This document shows positions 1 through 7,211 of a DNA stretch of 64,000 bases, in pieces. Numbering within the stretch: position 1 is the stretch's first letter; each line of letters opens with the position of its first letter. The notes under the pieces are model-generated. The model did not search any database. It saw only the letters and a program-made list of their open reading frames with translations, and had not been told where the DNA came from. A program made the position numbers and the translations under genes. Source of the DNA: JABMQW01 sp964439935 (GTDB lineage Bacteria > Fidelibacterota > Marinisomatia > Marinisomatales > TCS56); the NCBI GenBank assembly GCA_964439935.1, contig CAYTPW010000008.1, forward strand, positions 82,186-146,185. Direction: 5' to 3'.

Positions 1-344
1 TCACTTTTGTGGATAAAAATGATACCGTCCGCTATTTTTCACAAGGTCGGGAACGAATCTTCGAACGCAACCGGGCTATCATTGGTCGCAAAGTCCAACT
101 TTGCCACCCTCCCAGGTCGGTCCATATAGTTGAACAGATATTGGAAGATTTCAAGGCCAACAAAGAAAACCAGGCCCAGTTCTGGCTGACGTTAAATGAT
201 CGATTTTTGTGTATTGAATACTATGCCCTTCGTGATGAAAAGGGTGAATACCTGGGTGTGCTGGAGGTAAGTCAGGATTTGACTGATAAACGAGCTCTGA
301 AGGGTGAGCAGCGGCTATTGAATTACGTAAAGGAAGGAAACTAA
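1..344 (+). CDS. DUF438/PAS-domain protein, C-terminal part (5' end outside window)
   Basis: The reading frame is open from the first bases (T-F-V-D-K-N-D precedes the first GTG), so the gene begins before the window and only about 113 C-terminal residues are seen. The segment has the PAS-like sequence that ends DUF438 proteins: RYFSQGRERIF, then GRKVQLCHPP, SVHIVEQILEDF, and a final DEKGEYLGVLEVSQDL strand. In that family a DUF438 domain and a hemerythrin-like HHE domain usually precede this PAS. They are linked to redox or nitric-oxide sensing and Fe-S repair in anaerobes, but neither upstream domain is visible here. It is followed after 2 bp by the DUF1858/DUF2249 gene, so the two are very likely co-transcribed. 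The domain call is confident; the function is inferred. Confidence 0.85.
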   Translation, partial: TFVDKNDTVRYFSQGRERIFERNRAIIGRKVQLCHPPRSVHIVEQILEDFKANKENQAQFWLTLNDRFLCIEYYALRDEKGEYLGVLEVSQDLTDKRALKGEQRLLNYVKEGN

Positions 345-346
345 AT

Positions 347-886
347 ATGAGTGGATGTGCATCCGGTGATTTTATTCATCGCCAACCGATTACTCCAGAT
401 CTGACCGCAGCCGATTTTCTGGAGAATTATCCCGAGCTTGAAACACAATTGCTGAAATATGCTCCTGACTTGAAAACGGTGCAGGGTACTGATCTATTTG
501 TAACTATAGCCAAATCAGTAACGCTCCAGCAACTGGCTGATAATCTGAATCAACCAATATTAGAAATAATATCCGAATTACGTACTCTGGCAAGTGAAGT
601 AACCGGGGTTGCCTTCGATAATAGTGCCAGTGCACCGGAATGGTTTCAGGTCAACTTGGTAAAGCAGACCCTGGATGCCAGGCAAATCCTGGCTTCTGGT
701 GGCCATCCATTAAGTGCCGTTCTGGCCGGTTTACCGGAACTGGCTGAAGGCGAAATCTTCGAATTGTTGACGCCTTTCCTGCCGGAACCGTTGGTCGAAC
801 GAATGCGTCAGGATGGTTATCCGGCCTGGAGTACCTGTGATGAAGAAGGCTTGTTTCATAATTATTTTCATAATCGGAGGAAATGA
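347..886 (+). CDS. DUF1858-DUF2249 two-domain protein
   Basis: This 179-residue soluble protein has a good ribosome site (GGAAGG about 10 bases before the ATG). Residues about 15-75 resemble DUF1858 (ITPDLTAADFLENYPELE, then L-LKYAPDLKTV), the small helical domain also found at the N terminus of ScdA/RIC-type Fe-S repair proteins. Residues about 108-170 resemble DUF2249 (TLDARQILASGGHPLSAVL, then EIFELLTPFLPEPLVERM and GYPAWST), a TusA-like fold. No catalytic residues can be named. It lies between a DUF438 protein and a cupin, with which it forms a tight operon; its stop overlaps the start region of the next gene. This company suggests a role in redox or nitrosative stress handling, which is inference. 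Confidence 0.82.
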   Translation: MSGCASGDFIHRQPITPDLTAADFLENYPELETQLLKYAPDLKTVQGTDLFVTIAKSVTLQQLADNLNQPILEIISELRTLASEVTGVAFDNSASAPEWFQVNLVKQTLDARQILASGGHPLSAVLAGLPELAEGEIFELLTPFLPEPLVERMRQDGYPAWSTCDEEGLFHNYFHNRRK

Positions 887-888
887 AA

Positions 889-1230
889 ATGTCGGATATG
901 TTAATCGATAAATTCGTCACTAATCTTGATTTTACCATCTTGGCAGGTAGGATTGAATATCAGTCTGATTCGATCGTCAGCCAAACTTTGCTGAAAGACG
1001 AAACCGGTACCGTGACCCTGTTTGCTTTCGATCGTGGACAGGGACTCAGTGAGCATACGGCACCATTCGATGCCACAGTATATGTGCTGGATGGGGAGGC
1101 GGAAATATCGATCGATGGCACACCAATAACAGTTACCGCTGGTCAAGATATTGTCATGCCCGCTAATCATCCCCATGCCCTGCAGGCCGAGCTGCGTTTT
1201 AAGATGCTGTTGGTGATGATAAAAGTATAA
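889..1230 (+). CDS. Small cupin-domain protein
   Basis: A single-domain cupin of about 113 residues. The first cupin motif is seen as GQGLSEHTAPFDATVYVLDG with a strand EAEISIDG, and the second as PANHPHAL, so the metal-ligand histidines are at least partly kept. I chose the ATG at 889 (MSDMLIDK) over the in-frame ATG at 883 because GGAGG at 876-880 is 8 bases from 889 but only 2 from 883. The gene is the last of the three-gene set with the DUF438 and DUF1858/DUF2249 genes. Small cupins of this type are often found beside hemerythrin/DUF438 genes. The substrate or ligand cannot be told from the sequence. Confidence 0.85.
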   Translation: MSDMLIDKFVTNLDFTILAGRIEYQSDSIVSQTLLKDETGTVTLFAFDRGQGLSEHTAPFDATVYVLDGEAEISIDGTPITVTAGQDIVMPANHPHALQAELRFKMLLVMIKV

Positions 1231-1334
1231 TACTAGCGAATTATTTAAATTGTTGTTGCGATCGCGTGCAGGCAGGAATTTAGTGGCCGGATGAGCGGAT
1301 GTGGTTCAGCCTATAGATATAAAGAAGACTAGTT

Positions 1335-2642
1335 CTAACGGTCTAATGGTAAGGTGATTATTACGCTGGTTCCCTGACCAACAGTACTTTTCAGGGTAAG
1401 TTTTCCACCATGCGCTTGAATTATTTTCTGGCACAGGTTTAGCCCCAGGCCGTAACCGCCGGTTTCTTTGGCTCGCGATTTATCCACCCGGTAAAATGGT
1501 TCCAGTACCAGATTCAAATCTTCTTCCGGGATGCCCTGCCCAAAATCTTGAATTTTCAGCTCGATATTGTCAGGCATGGAATTCAGAAATACCTGCACGG
1601 ATTCGCCATTCTTAGGTGAATACTTCAGGGCGTTTTCGATGATATTTTTCAAGCAGATCTGAATCCGGTCAGGGTCGACATTAATCAGCAGTTCAGACGG
1701 ATTTGCAACCAGTTTGATGCCCGGTTTTTGCTGCTGATACTGTTCAACTGTTGCCTTGATCATGGTTACCAGATCGGTATTTTTACGATGTAAACCACCA
1801 TGTTTGGTTTTTAAGCGCTCCGATTCCAGAATTTCCGTGATCATAGTTTCCATCTCTTTAATATCATCGGCAATACCGGCGCGTACCGGCCGGTTCTTTA
1901 CTTTTTCAAGTGCTACTTTCAACCGTGTTAATGGTGATCGTAAATCATGGCTGACATCCAGGAGCAATTGTTCACGGGCAGTAATCATATTGCGAATATG
2001 TTGAACCATATTATTGAATGATACGGTCAGGCGTCCCAATTCATCGTTGGAGCAAACCGGAACCTGATGATCAAAATTTGCTTTATTTACCTGCTGAACA
2101 CCATCTTCCAGAAGACGGATGGGCTTCAATAATTTTTTTATGATGTGGTAGGTAAATACCAGTATCAGGGTTAATCCGGCTAATAAAATTAACAGGCTGG
2201 AATTATGTTCGCCTGGATTCCGCTGGAAATTAAAGGCCAGCAGATAATCCGTTTGATCCCGGGTCATGTGTATAAAAAAGCGACCACGATGGAAATCAGC
2301 ACGCGCCTGATTGGTTTTTAGTTTTGATATTCTATGACGTGTTTTTGGAAATTTCAGATTAGGTCGAGATGACCAGTCCAGGTGAGGTTGGCTGATTTTA
2401 ATATCAATTTTCAGATCTGTGGATAGAGTACGCGCCAGACTGGTATCAGGAGGTATTCCAATCTCATCGATCAGAAAATTGGCATAGCGTTCTATATTAG
2501 TACGCAATATTGAATGGGGTTTTTCATCGGTAGCCAGCATCCAGAAAATACCAGCCCATAAATACATTAAAAAGCCGGCCGCAATCAGAATAAGCAACAG
2601 CCGCATAAAAAGCGATCGTTGATGGCGTTTAGGCATCTTCAT
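1335..2642 (-). CDS. Sensor histidine kinase, CpxA/EnvZ-like
   Basis: A membrane sensor kinase of 435 residues from the ATG at 2642. An N-terminal membrane helix (about 12-35), an extracytoplasmic sensor region with a basic stretch, and a second helix (about 150-167) precede a HAMP region. The HisKA site is DVSHDLRSPLTRL with the phosphorylated His near residue 232. The ATPase part has the N box (NIIENALKY), G1 (DFGQGIPEED) and G2 (GYGLGLNL). Its start overlaps the 3' end of the response regulator gene by 14 bp, so the pair is translationally coupled. A further in-frame ATG lies at 2636; the longer frame to 2669 would overlap the regulator more. Together with the Spy-like lipoprotein just upstream it resembles a Cpx envelope-stress system, but the signal is unknown. 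Confidence 0.93.
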   Translation of the reverse strand: MKMPKRHQRSLFMRLLLILIAAGFLMYLWAGIFWMLATDEKPHSILRTNIERYANFLIDEIGIPPDTSLARTLSTDLKIDIKISQPHLDWSSRPNLKFPKTRHRISKLKTNQARADFHRGRFFIHMTRDQTDYLLAFNFQRNPGEHNSSLLILLAGLTLILVFTYHIIKKLLKPIRLLEDGVQQVNKANFDHQVPVCSNDELGRLTVSFNNMVQHIRNMITAREQLLLDVSHDLRSPLTRLKVALEKVKNRPVRAGIADDIKEMETMITEILESERLKTKHGGLHRKNTDLVTMIKATVEQYQQQKPGIKLVANPSELLINVDPDRIQICLKNIIENALKYSPKNGESVQVFLNSMPDNIELKIQDFGQGIPEEDLNLVLEPFYRVDKSRAKETGGYGLGLNLCQKIIQAHGGKLTLKSTVGQGTSVIITLPLDR

Positions 2643-3318
2643 TGCCAACAAACATATAACCGGCTCCACGGACGGTATGCAGGAACCGTGGATTTTGCGG
2701 ATCGTCTCCCAGTTTAGCCCGTAAACGACTGATCAATACATCAACTGAGCGGTTATATGAATTCCACTCGATTCCCCGAATTCCGTCAAGTATCCTATCC
2801 CGGTCCAGTACCTTTGATGGATTGTCAGACAAGAGATTCAATATTTCAAATTCAGCAGTGGTCAGATCGAGCTTTTTTCCATTCAACATTGCACTGTAAG
2901 TATTAGAATTGATGATCAGCGATCCAAATGTTTTTACTGGTTTTTTTACCGTGGTGGATCCCCGTCGCAGGATTGATTTGATCCGGGCCACCAGTTCCCG
3001 CGGTTCGAATGGTTTTGGCAGGTAATCATCAGCACCAATTTCCAGTCCAAGGATGCGATCAGTCACATCACCTCTGGCAGTCAGCATCAATATGGGAACG
3101 GAACTGATTTTCCGTATTTCCTTACAAGTTTCAAATCCATCCATCTCAGGCAGCATAATGTCCAGTATTACTGCATCCGGTTCATTCTGTTTGATCTGTC
3201 GCAGCCCTTCCCGCGGTGATGTTACCGCTGAAACCTGGAATGCAAACTGACCCAGGTAATCCAGGAGCAGATTGTTCAGCTTGCGATCATCATCGATGAT
3301 TAATACGGACTCATTCAT
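2629..3318 (-). CDS. OmpR/CpxR-family response regulator
   Basis: A 229-residue two-domain regulator. The receiver domain (1-120) has the acidic triad (IIDDD at 7-11), the phospho-acceptor Asp53 in VILDIMLPEMDGF, the Thr of LTAR and the Lys of LPKPFEP. The C-terminal winged helix has the OmpR-type recognition region NRSVDVLISRLRAKLG followed by the wing HTVRGAGYMFV. It precedes and overlaps the sensor kinase, and it lies downstream of the Spy/CpxP-like gene with a 27-bp perfect palindrome in between. That palindrome could be a terminator or attenuator, or an operator. Target genes are not known; regulation of the adjacent lipoprotein would be the simplest idea. Confidence 0.95.
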   Translation of the reverse strand: MNESVLIIDDDRKLNNLLLDYLGQFAFQVSAVTSPREGLRQIKQNEPDAVILDIMLPEMDGFETCKEIRKISSVPILMLTARGDVTDRILGLEIGADDYLPKPFEPRELVARIKSILRRGSTTVKKPVKTFGSLIINSNTYSAMLNGKKLDLTTAEFEILNLLSDNPSKVLDRDRILDGIRGIEWNSYNRSVDVLISRLRAKLGDDPQNPRFLHTVRGAGYMFVGNEDA

Positions 3319-3340
3319 ATTTAAAATCTAATTAATATTA

Positions 3341-3367
3341 GGCGGGATTTTAAATTAAAATCCCGCC
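3341..3367 (-). terminator. Perfect 27-bp palindrome between the Spy-like gene and the response regulator
   Basis: The arms GGCGGGATTTTAA and TTAAAATCCCGCC are perfectly complementary around a single A. The hairpin lies 8 bp after the stop of the Spy/CpxP-like gene and 22 bp before the response-regulator start, on the same strand. GC-rich at the base with an AT-rich tail, it can act as an intrinsic terminator or attenuator that separates lipoprotein expression from the two-component pair. A palindromic operator is the alternative. Confidence 0.65.
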
Positions 3368-3375
3368 CATCTTGT

Positions 3376-3822
3376 TTAGTGACGGCAATGACGACGCGCA
3401 GCTTTCTGCTCTATGTGGTCGGCCAGTTTAGTTCTCTGCTCCGGTGTTAGGATAGCATGAAGTTCACTGAACTTGGTAATCATCAGGCTCTTCATTTCAT
3501 CAATTTGTCCGGTTTTCTCATCAGCCATACTGGAGATCAGTTCCATATCCAGTTGATCACTGCGTAACTGATTTATTAATACCGTATGATGTTTCTGCTT
3601 ATCTCCCATGAGGTCCTGACCTTTTTTCACCAGGTCATTGACCAGCACGCGTACTTCACTGGATTGCTTATCGGATAGTTTTAACGTTTTGGTCATCCGT
3701 TTAACAATATGGTTAGCCTTTTTTTCAGGATTTCCCATTCTGTGCATGCGGTGTCCGCAGCCGGAGAATAAACCTAATGCGATCAAAGCGGTGCCTGAGA
3801 GTATTAGTATTTTAGTTATCAT
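3376..3822 (-). CDS. Spy/CpxP-like periplasmic lipoprotein (LTxxQ family)
   Basis: A 148-residue secreted protein. I chose the ATG at 3822 because AAGGAAAA lies about 8 bases upstream; a longer frame to 3846 has no such site. The signal peptide (ITKILILSGTALIALGLFSG) ends at a cysteine, suggesting lipidation, although the lipobox (LFSGC) has an unusual Phe. The mature part is mostly helical and charged. It carries the LSDKQSSEVRVLVNDL and LTPEQRTKLADHIEQK segments that match the LTxxQ motifs of Spy, CpxP and ZraP. It ends in a His/Arg-rich tail. Such proteins are periplasmic chaperones or metal-stress sensors that feed back on a CpxA-type kinase, and here the kinase and regulator are directly downstream. 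Family assignment is good; its partner is inferred. Confidence 0.8.
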   Translation of the reverse strand: MITKILILSGTALIALGLFSGCGHRMHRMGNPEKKANHIVKRMTKTLKLSDKQSSEVRVLVNDLVKKGQDLMGDKQKHHTVLINQLRSDQLDMELISSMADEKTGQIDEMKSLMITKFSELHAILTPEQRTKLADHIEQKAARRHCRH

Positions 3823-3952
3823 GATTTTTCCTTTCTGTTTTATCATTTTAGCTGTCCAAGTTTATACTGTGCTGGATAAATGTTTGATTGCGCTAATGTA
3901 ACAGAATGTAAACGGAACCGGGTTATTTCAGACCAAGGCTGCTGCTGATATT

Positions 3953-3991
3953 TGTCATTTCGATTCCGCTGAAAGCGGGAGAGAAATCTAC
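3953..3991 (+). repeat. Dispersed repeat with TGTCATTTCGA / AGAAATCTAC ends, copy 1
   Basis: This copy starts TGTCATTTCGA and ends AGAAATCTAC, with a small internal hairpin (CCGC-TGAAA-GCGG). The same two ends, with different internal hairpins, recur at 27705-27747 and, inverted, at 27885-27927. This makes it a dispersed non-coding repeat of about 40 bp in this genome. Elements of this look are common in several FCB genomes; the mechanism of spread is unknown to me. Confidence 0.75.
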
Positions 3992-4033
3992 TTTTGTAAA
4001 CCGTGGAGATTTGGCTGTAATTATTTCCAATAT

Positions 4034-4086
4034 TGTCATTCCACAACTATTACAGATTCCTCAGTCGTTCCTCTATCGGAATGACA
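4034..4086. repeat. 53-bp element with 9-bp terminal inverted repeats
   Basis: The ends TGTCATTCC (4034-4042) and GGAATGACA (4078-4086) are perfect inverted repeats around a 35-bp core. Size and ends suggest a miniature palindromic repeat. It is related in its first bases to the TGTCATTTCGA family next to it. Confidence 0.65.
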
Positions 4087-4103
4087 TATTCTGTTAAATT
4101 GTG

Positions 4104-4123
4104 GGGACAATACAGGTTGTCCC
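4104..4123. repeat. Hairpin GGGACAA-TTGTCCC, copy 1
   Basis: GGGACAA (4104-4110) pairs with TTGTCCC (4117-4123) around TACAGG and is followed by TACATTA. A related element lies at 27641-27660, also followed by TACAATTA and also close to a TGTCATTTCGA repeat. Confidence 0.6.
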
Positions 4124-4184
4124 TACATTAGGAATTACCGTTTATAAACCGATAAATTGGTTATCTTTGTTTTCTGGTATTAGA

Positions 4185-4303
4185 CCCACGACTGAAGTCG
4201 TGGGCTTTGATTTGAGTGGTTTAAACCGCCCGCTATCATAAATCCAGCCCACAGTTTTAACTGTGGGTAAAAACAAAAAATCAAGTCAACCGTTTCAACG
4301 GTT
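4185..4303. repeat. Cluster of three REP-like palindromes
   Basis: Three perfect short hairpins lie in a row: CCCACGACT/AGTCGTGGG (4185-4204), CCCACAGTT/AACTGTGGG (4248-4267) and AACCGTT/AACGGTT (4288-4303). The first two share the CCCAC stem base. Paired palindromes of this sort are typical of REP sequences moved by REP-associated tyrosine transposases, but no such transposase gene is nearby. Confidence 0.7.
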
Positions 4304-4353
4304 TGCATTAAGGTGTCCGGTGTAAATTCAATGAAACAAATAATGGTACTGCA

Positions 4354-4773
4354 ATGAAATCATATCACAAAGAACTATGGTTCAACATCCCTGAACGGAT
4401 GGATTTTATTAATATTACCCCGGATGTGGAGGCGGCCCTGCGTGAGAGCGGTATCCGTGAGGGACTTTGCCTGGTGAATGCCATGCACATTACCGCTTCA
4501 GTATTTATTAATGACGATGAATCCGGACTCCATCGCGATTACAAGCGCTGGTTGGAAGAACTGGCACCACACGCCCCGATTGAGCGCTACCTGCATAATC
4601 GCACCGGTGAGGATAATGGAGATGCCCATCACAAACGGCAGATCATGGGTCGGGAAGTAATAGTTGCTGTTACTGATGGTAAGTTACATTTTGGCACCTG
4701 GGAGCGGATATTTTACGGTGAATTCGACGGCCGTCGTAACAAACGTGCGCTGGTGAAAATCATTGGAGAATAG
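4354..4773 (+). CDS. YjbQ-family protein (UPF0047, secondary thiamine-phosphate synthase type)
   Basis: A 139-residue single-domain protein, normal for the family. Recognisable conserved parts are the HITASVFINDDESGL segment, GEDNGDAHHKRQIMG with the clustered His/Asp residues that line the pocket, and the C-terminal GTWERIFYGEFDGRR and KRALVKIIGE. YjbQ proteins have weak thiamine-phosphate synthase activity in complementation tests, and their true role is unsettled. No clear Shine-Dalgarno sequence is seen before the ATG. It is followed after 5 bp by an ECF S-like membrane gene and then an EcfT/THEP1-like fusion. That context makes a link to uptake of a vitamin or its precursor attractive, though this is inference. 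Confidence 0.9.
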   Translation: MKSYHKELWFNIPERMDFINITPDVEAALRESGIREGLCLVNAMHITASVFINDDESGLHRDYKRWLEELAPHAPIERYLHNRTGEDNGDAHHKRQIMGREVIVAVTDGKLHFGTWERIFYGEFDGRRNKRALVKIIGE

Positions 4774-4778
4774 ACGGC

Positions 4779-5363
4779 GTGGCTCATCTGGATCGTAAGG
4801 CTCTGGTATACATCGCCGTATTCGGAACTTTCTGGGGGCTTCTGGAAGCATCGTTGGGATCGGTACTGCACGGTTTGCGAATTCCCTTTTCCGGGTCGCT
4901 GTTATCAGCACTGGGATTGATCATTTTACTAACTGCCCGGACGGTGAATAATGTTCAGGGCAGCAGCTTGCTGATAGGATTGATCGCCGCCACGATCAAG
5001 CTGCTGGGCTATGCCACGATCAAGCTGGGACCGTTTGTGGGTATCACGATGGAGGGCCTGATCGTAGAAGTTGTAGTCTCCGGTTTGGGGATCGGTATAC
5101 CGGGCTTTTTGCTGGCGGGGATGCTGGTGGGTATCTATCCGATCGTGCAGACAGTGGTCACCAAGTCGATCTTGTTCGGCGCCAATTTTATACCAGTGAT
5201 CCTGGAAACCGCCCAGGGATTTACCGATTCGGTGGGACTGGCATTGGGCTGGTGGCTGCTGGCACTGTATGTCATCATTCACATCCTTTTTGGTTTAACG
5301 GCCGCAGTCACAGCCTGGCTGATTCGTAAGCCAATCCAACTGGCGCTGGAGCGAGGACTCTGA
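4779..5363 (+). CDS. ECF transporter S-component-like membrane protein
   Basis: A 194-residue, very hydrophobic protein with about six predicted membrane segments and few charges, the size and texture of the substrate-binding S subunit of energy-coupling-factor importers. It starts with GTG 5 bp after the yjbQ stop. Notable segments are FGTFWGLLEASLGSVLHGL near the N terminus, a glycine-rich helix pair around residues 85-125, and TKSILFGANFIP near 130-140. I cannot assign a substrate family from memory. The gene is sandwiched between yjbQ and a protein with an EcfT-like domain, which supports the S-component reading more than the sequence alone does. An unrelated membrane protein remains possible. 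Confidence 0.6.
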   Translation: MAHLDRKALVYIAVFGTFWGLLEASLGSVLHGLRIPFSGSLLSALGLIILLTARTVNNVQGSSLLIGLIAATIKLLGYATIKLGPFVGITMEGLIVEVVVSGLGIGIPGFLLAGMLVGIYPIVQTVVTKSILFGANFIPVILETAQGFTDSVGLALGWWLLALYVIIHILFGLTAAVTAWLIRKPIQLALERGL

Positions 5364-5401
5364 ATCTGAATAAATCCAAGCGCGGGCTGACTGCCCTGGC
5401 G

Positions 5402-6478
5402 GTGCTGGCGGGTATTCTCTGGCTGAAATCAGCGCCACTGTTGATTGCTCTTGCGGTTACAGCATTATCCGGCTGGATATATCCTGCGACAGTGCGCCCG
5501 TTGAAGAATATCAAATTCTGGTTTGCGATTGGATTGCTGGTGATAATCGTACCGCTATTTGCCGGTGTGCAGGACCGATCACTTTTGTGGATCACCTATT
5601 CCAGTGAAAAATTAGCTCAAACATATCTGATGGCTTTACGGGGAATCGTGGTTTTCCTGCTGATCCAGGTTTTGACAGTCGAACAGGACAGTGAGAAATT
5701 TGCCCGGCGCCTGGCGAAACTTGGTAATCAAAATTTCGTGACTCTCTACGAATTATCCCGGGAAATCATCCCCAATGCCCGCCATATTCTGAATAATCGT
5801 TTGCAGCACAATCGACATTTCTCGATTGCCAGTGTCCGCCCCGGTGCGCTGCTGAATCTGATCAGTCAGGTCTTTGTTGATTTAATCCATCTGGCCGAGC
5901 GCTTGAACCAGCTTTTTCAGCCCCGGCTTGACCTAAATCCGGCTCGATTGATTGATAAGATCTCCGGTGACCATCAGCCGGTATTGATCGTAGTTACCGG
6001 CGAATCGGGAACGGGAAAATCGACCTGGTTGCAAGAATTACATGCTGAATTGAAAGTCCGTTTAATTCCCGTTGGTGGAGTTATCACCGACCGGGAATAT
6101 GATTCTGAATCGACCTGGAAGCTGGTACTGACTGATATTATCAGCAGTGAAAAGCGAGTGGTTGCAACGACGGAACCAAAAACGCAAGCGCTTGAGACTG
6201 AAAATTATTATTTTGATCGGTCAGCCCTGGATTGGGGCTCACGGCGGCTCAGCGCAGCGACTGGGGATTGGTTGATCGTCGATGAGGTGGGAATTTTAGA
6301 ATTCGATCACCAGGGTTTCTTTCCTGCGCTGAAGCAGATTTCAGGACAGTACTCAGGTGTGCTGGTGTTGTCGCTGCGGAAATCGTTGCTGGTGGAACTG
6401 GACGATTTCCTGGCCAATGAATTACCCCAGCTCCATTTCTGGCAACGCTATTTCGTTATATTGGATGAATCGTATTGA
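5402..6478 (+). CDS. EcfT-like membrane domain fused to THEP1-type NTPase
   Basis: A 358-residue two-part protein. The N-terminal half (about 1-185) has membrane helices and then an amphipathic region (REIIPNARHILNNRLQ, later DLIHLAERLNQLF) arranged like the coupling helices of EcfT. The C-terminal half (about 195-350) is a P-loop NTPase of the THEP1/NTPase_1 type: Walker A GESGTGKST, the GGVITDREY strand, FDRSALDWGSRRL, and Walker B WLIVDEVGILE. It lacks the ABC signature LSGGQ. The first GTG is at 5402, but the frame is open back past the stop of the previous gene. The first membrane helix would be more complete if translation began near 5366 (CTG, with GAGCGAGGA upstream), so the start is unsure. 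THEP1 proteins hydrolyse NTPs in vitro. The fusion suggests this NTPase powers an ECF-like importer. Confidence 0.72.
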   Translation: MLAGILWLKSAPLLIALAVTALSGWIYPATVRPLKNIKFWFAIGLLVIIVPLFAGVQDRSLLWITYSSEKLAQTYLMALRGIVVFLLIQVLTVEQDSEKFARRLAKLGNQNFVTLYELSREIIPNARHILNNRLQHNRHFSIASVRPGALLNLISQVFVDLIHLAERLNQLFQPRLDLNPARLIDKISGDHQPVLIVVTGESGTGKSTWLQELHAELKVRLIPVGGVITDREYDSESTWKLVLTDIISSEKRVVATTEPKTQALETENYYFDRSALDWGSRRLSAATGDWLIVDEVGILEFDHQGFFPALKQISGQYSGVLVLSLRKSLLVELDDFLANELPQLHFWQRYFVILDESY

Positions 6479-6546
6479 AGTGGCCTGAACCGAAGATATG
6501 ATTTGTTGAATTATAAATCAGCTTGAATTTTTCACGAAGATTCAAT

Positions 6547-6960
6547 TCATTCTTCTTTAATTGTAAGTTGCTTATTGTAAAAAGAAACTGCATTGTGATA
6601 ATGAGCATGCATTTGTATTTCATAAAAAGATGCTACACCACTTAATAATAACCCGATTCCAAGATTAATACTACCCCTTCCCTCTTTTCGAGATAGTTCA
6701 CTTATAATTAAATATGCACTTGGAATAGAGAATAATAAGCTGGTCTTATATTTCTTTTTAGCAGACTTTATCTCCTGCTCGGTTTCTTTTATATTAGTCA
6801 AAATGTCATTTAATTCACTAAATCTTAAACGCTTATTGTTCATATAATATGTCTGCGTAAATACTAAATCTTTGGTAGCTATTTGGCCAAGGTCGGGTTC
6901 TTGGCTATACAAATCTGCAAATAAGAATACTCCAACTATTATAAATATATGTTTTATCAA
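6547..6960 (-). CDS. Hypothetical secreted/membrane protein, AT-rich
   Basis: A 137-residue protein that I do not recognise. It starts with TTG and has a good GAGG site about 5 bases upstream. A hydrophobic N-terminal signal-like segment (HIFIIVGVFLFADLYS) is followed by a charged helical part with a lysine-rich stretch (about residues 65-75). Next come two hydrophobic segments (about 73-88 and 96-113) and a short polar tail. Base composition is more AT-rich than the neighbouring genes, which may indicate recent acquisition. It stands alone between the ECF-like genes and the nitrilase. Bacteroidota/FCB genomes have many lone secreted proteins of this type; no function is proposed. Confidence 0.6.
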   Translation of the reverse strand: MIKHIFIIVGVFLFADLYSQEPDLGQIATKDLVFTQTYYMNNKRLRFSELNDILTNIKETEQEIKSAKKKYKTSLLFSIPSAYLIISELSRKEGRGSINLGIGLLLSGVASFYEIQMHAHYHNAVSFYNKQLTIKEE

Positions 6961-7211
6961 AATATCCTCTTTTTCAATCTATAAAGAAAACTATAGAATT
7001 ATATAATCTATTTAAGTGTACGCGTTTTCTTACAAATGATCAAGTACAAATTTTTTGTTATAATTCACAATCAATAAAGGGATAATTCTGTCCGCGTATA
7101 GCTACCTGTTCCACTGAATATTGCGCAGTATCCGGTTGATATTAAAGGTAAAAGTGGCATGTCAATTGATCGGCAGTAAATGTGATCTGAAACGGATTAA
7201 GTATGATCAAA

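Larger units (their letters stand above)
3823..4353. other. Gene-free island rich in short palindromes
   Basis: No convincing coding region lies here. The stretch between the divergent Spy-like gene and yjbQ holds at least six short inverted repeats of three kinds, listed separately. The outward promoters for both neighbours must lie within it, but I could not pick convincing promoter elements. Confidence 0.7.

Noticed and set aside
4185..4303. CRISPR-like array
   Set aside because: The palindromes differ from one another and spacing is irregular; there are no identical repeats with unique spacers and no cas genes in the window.
4304..4353. TPP riboswitch before yjbQ
   Set aside because: No CTGAGA or other thiamine-box core can be found in the leader.
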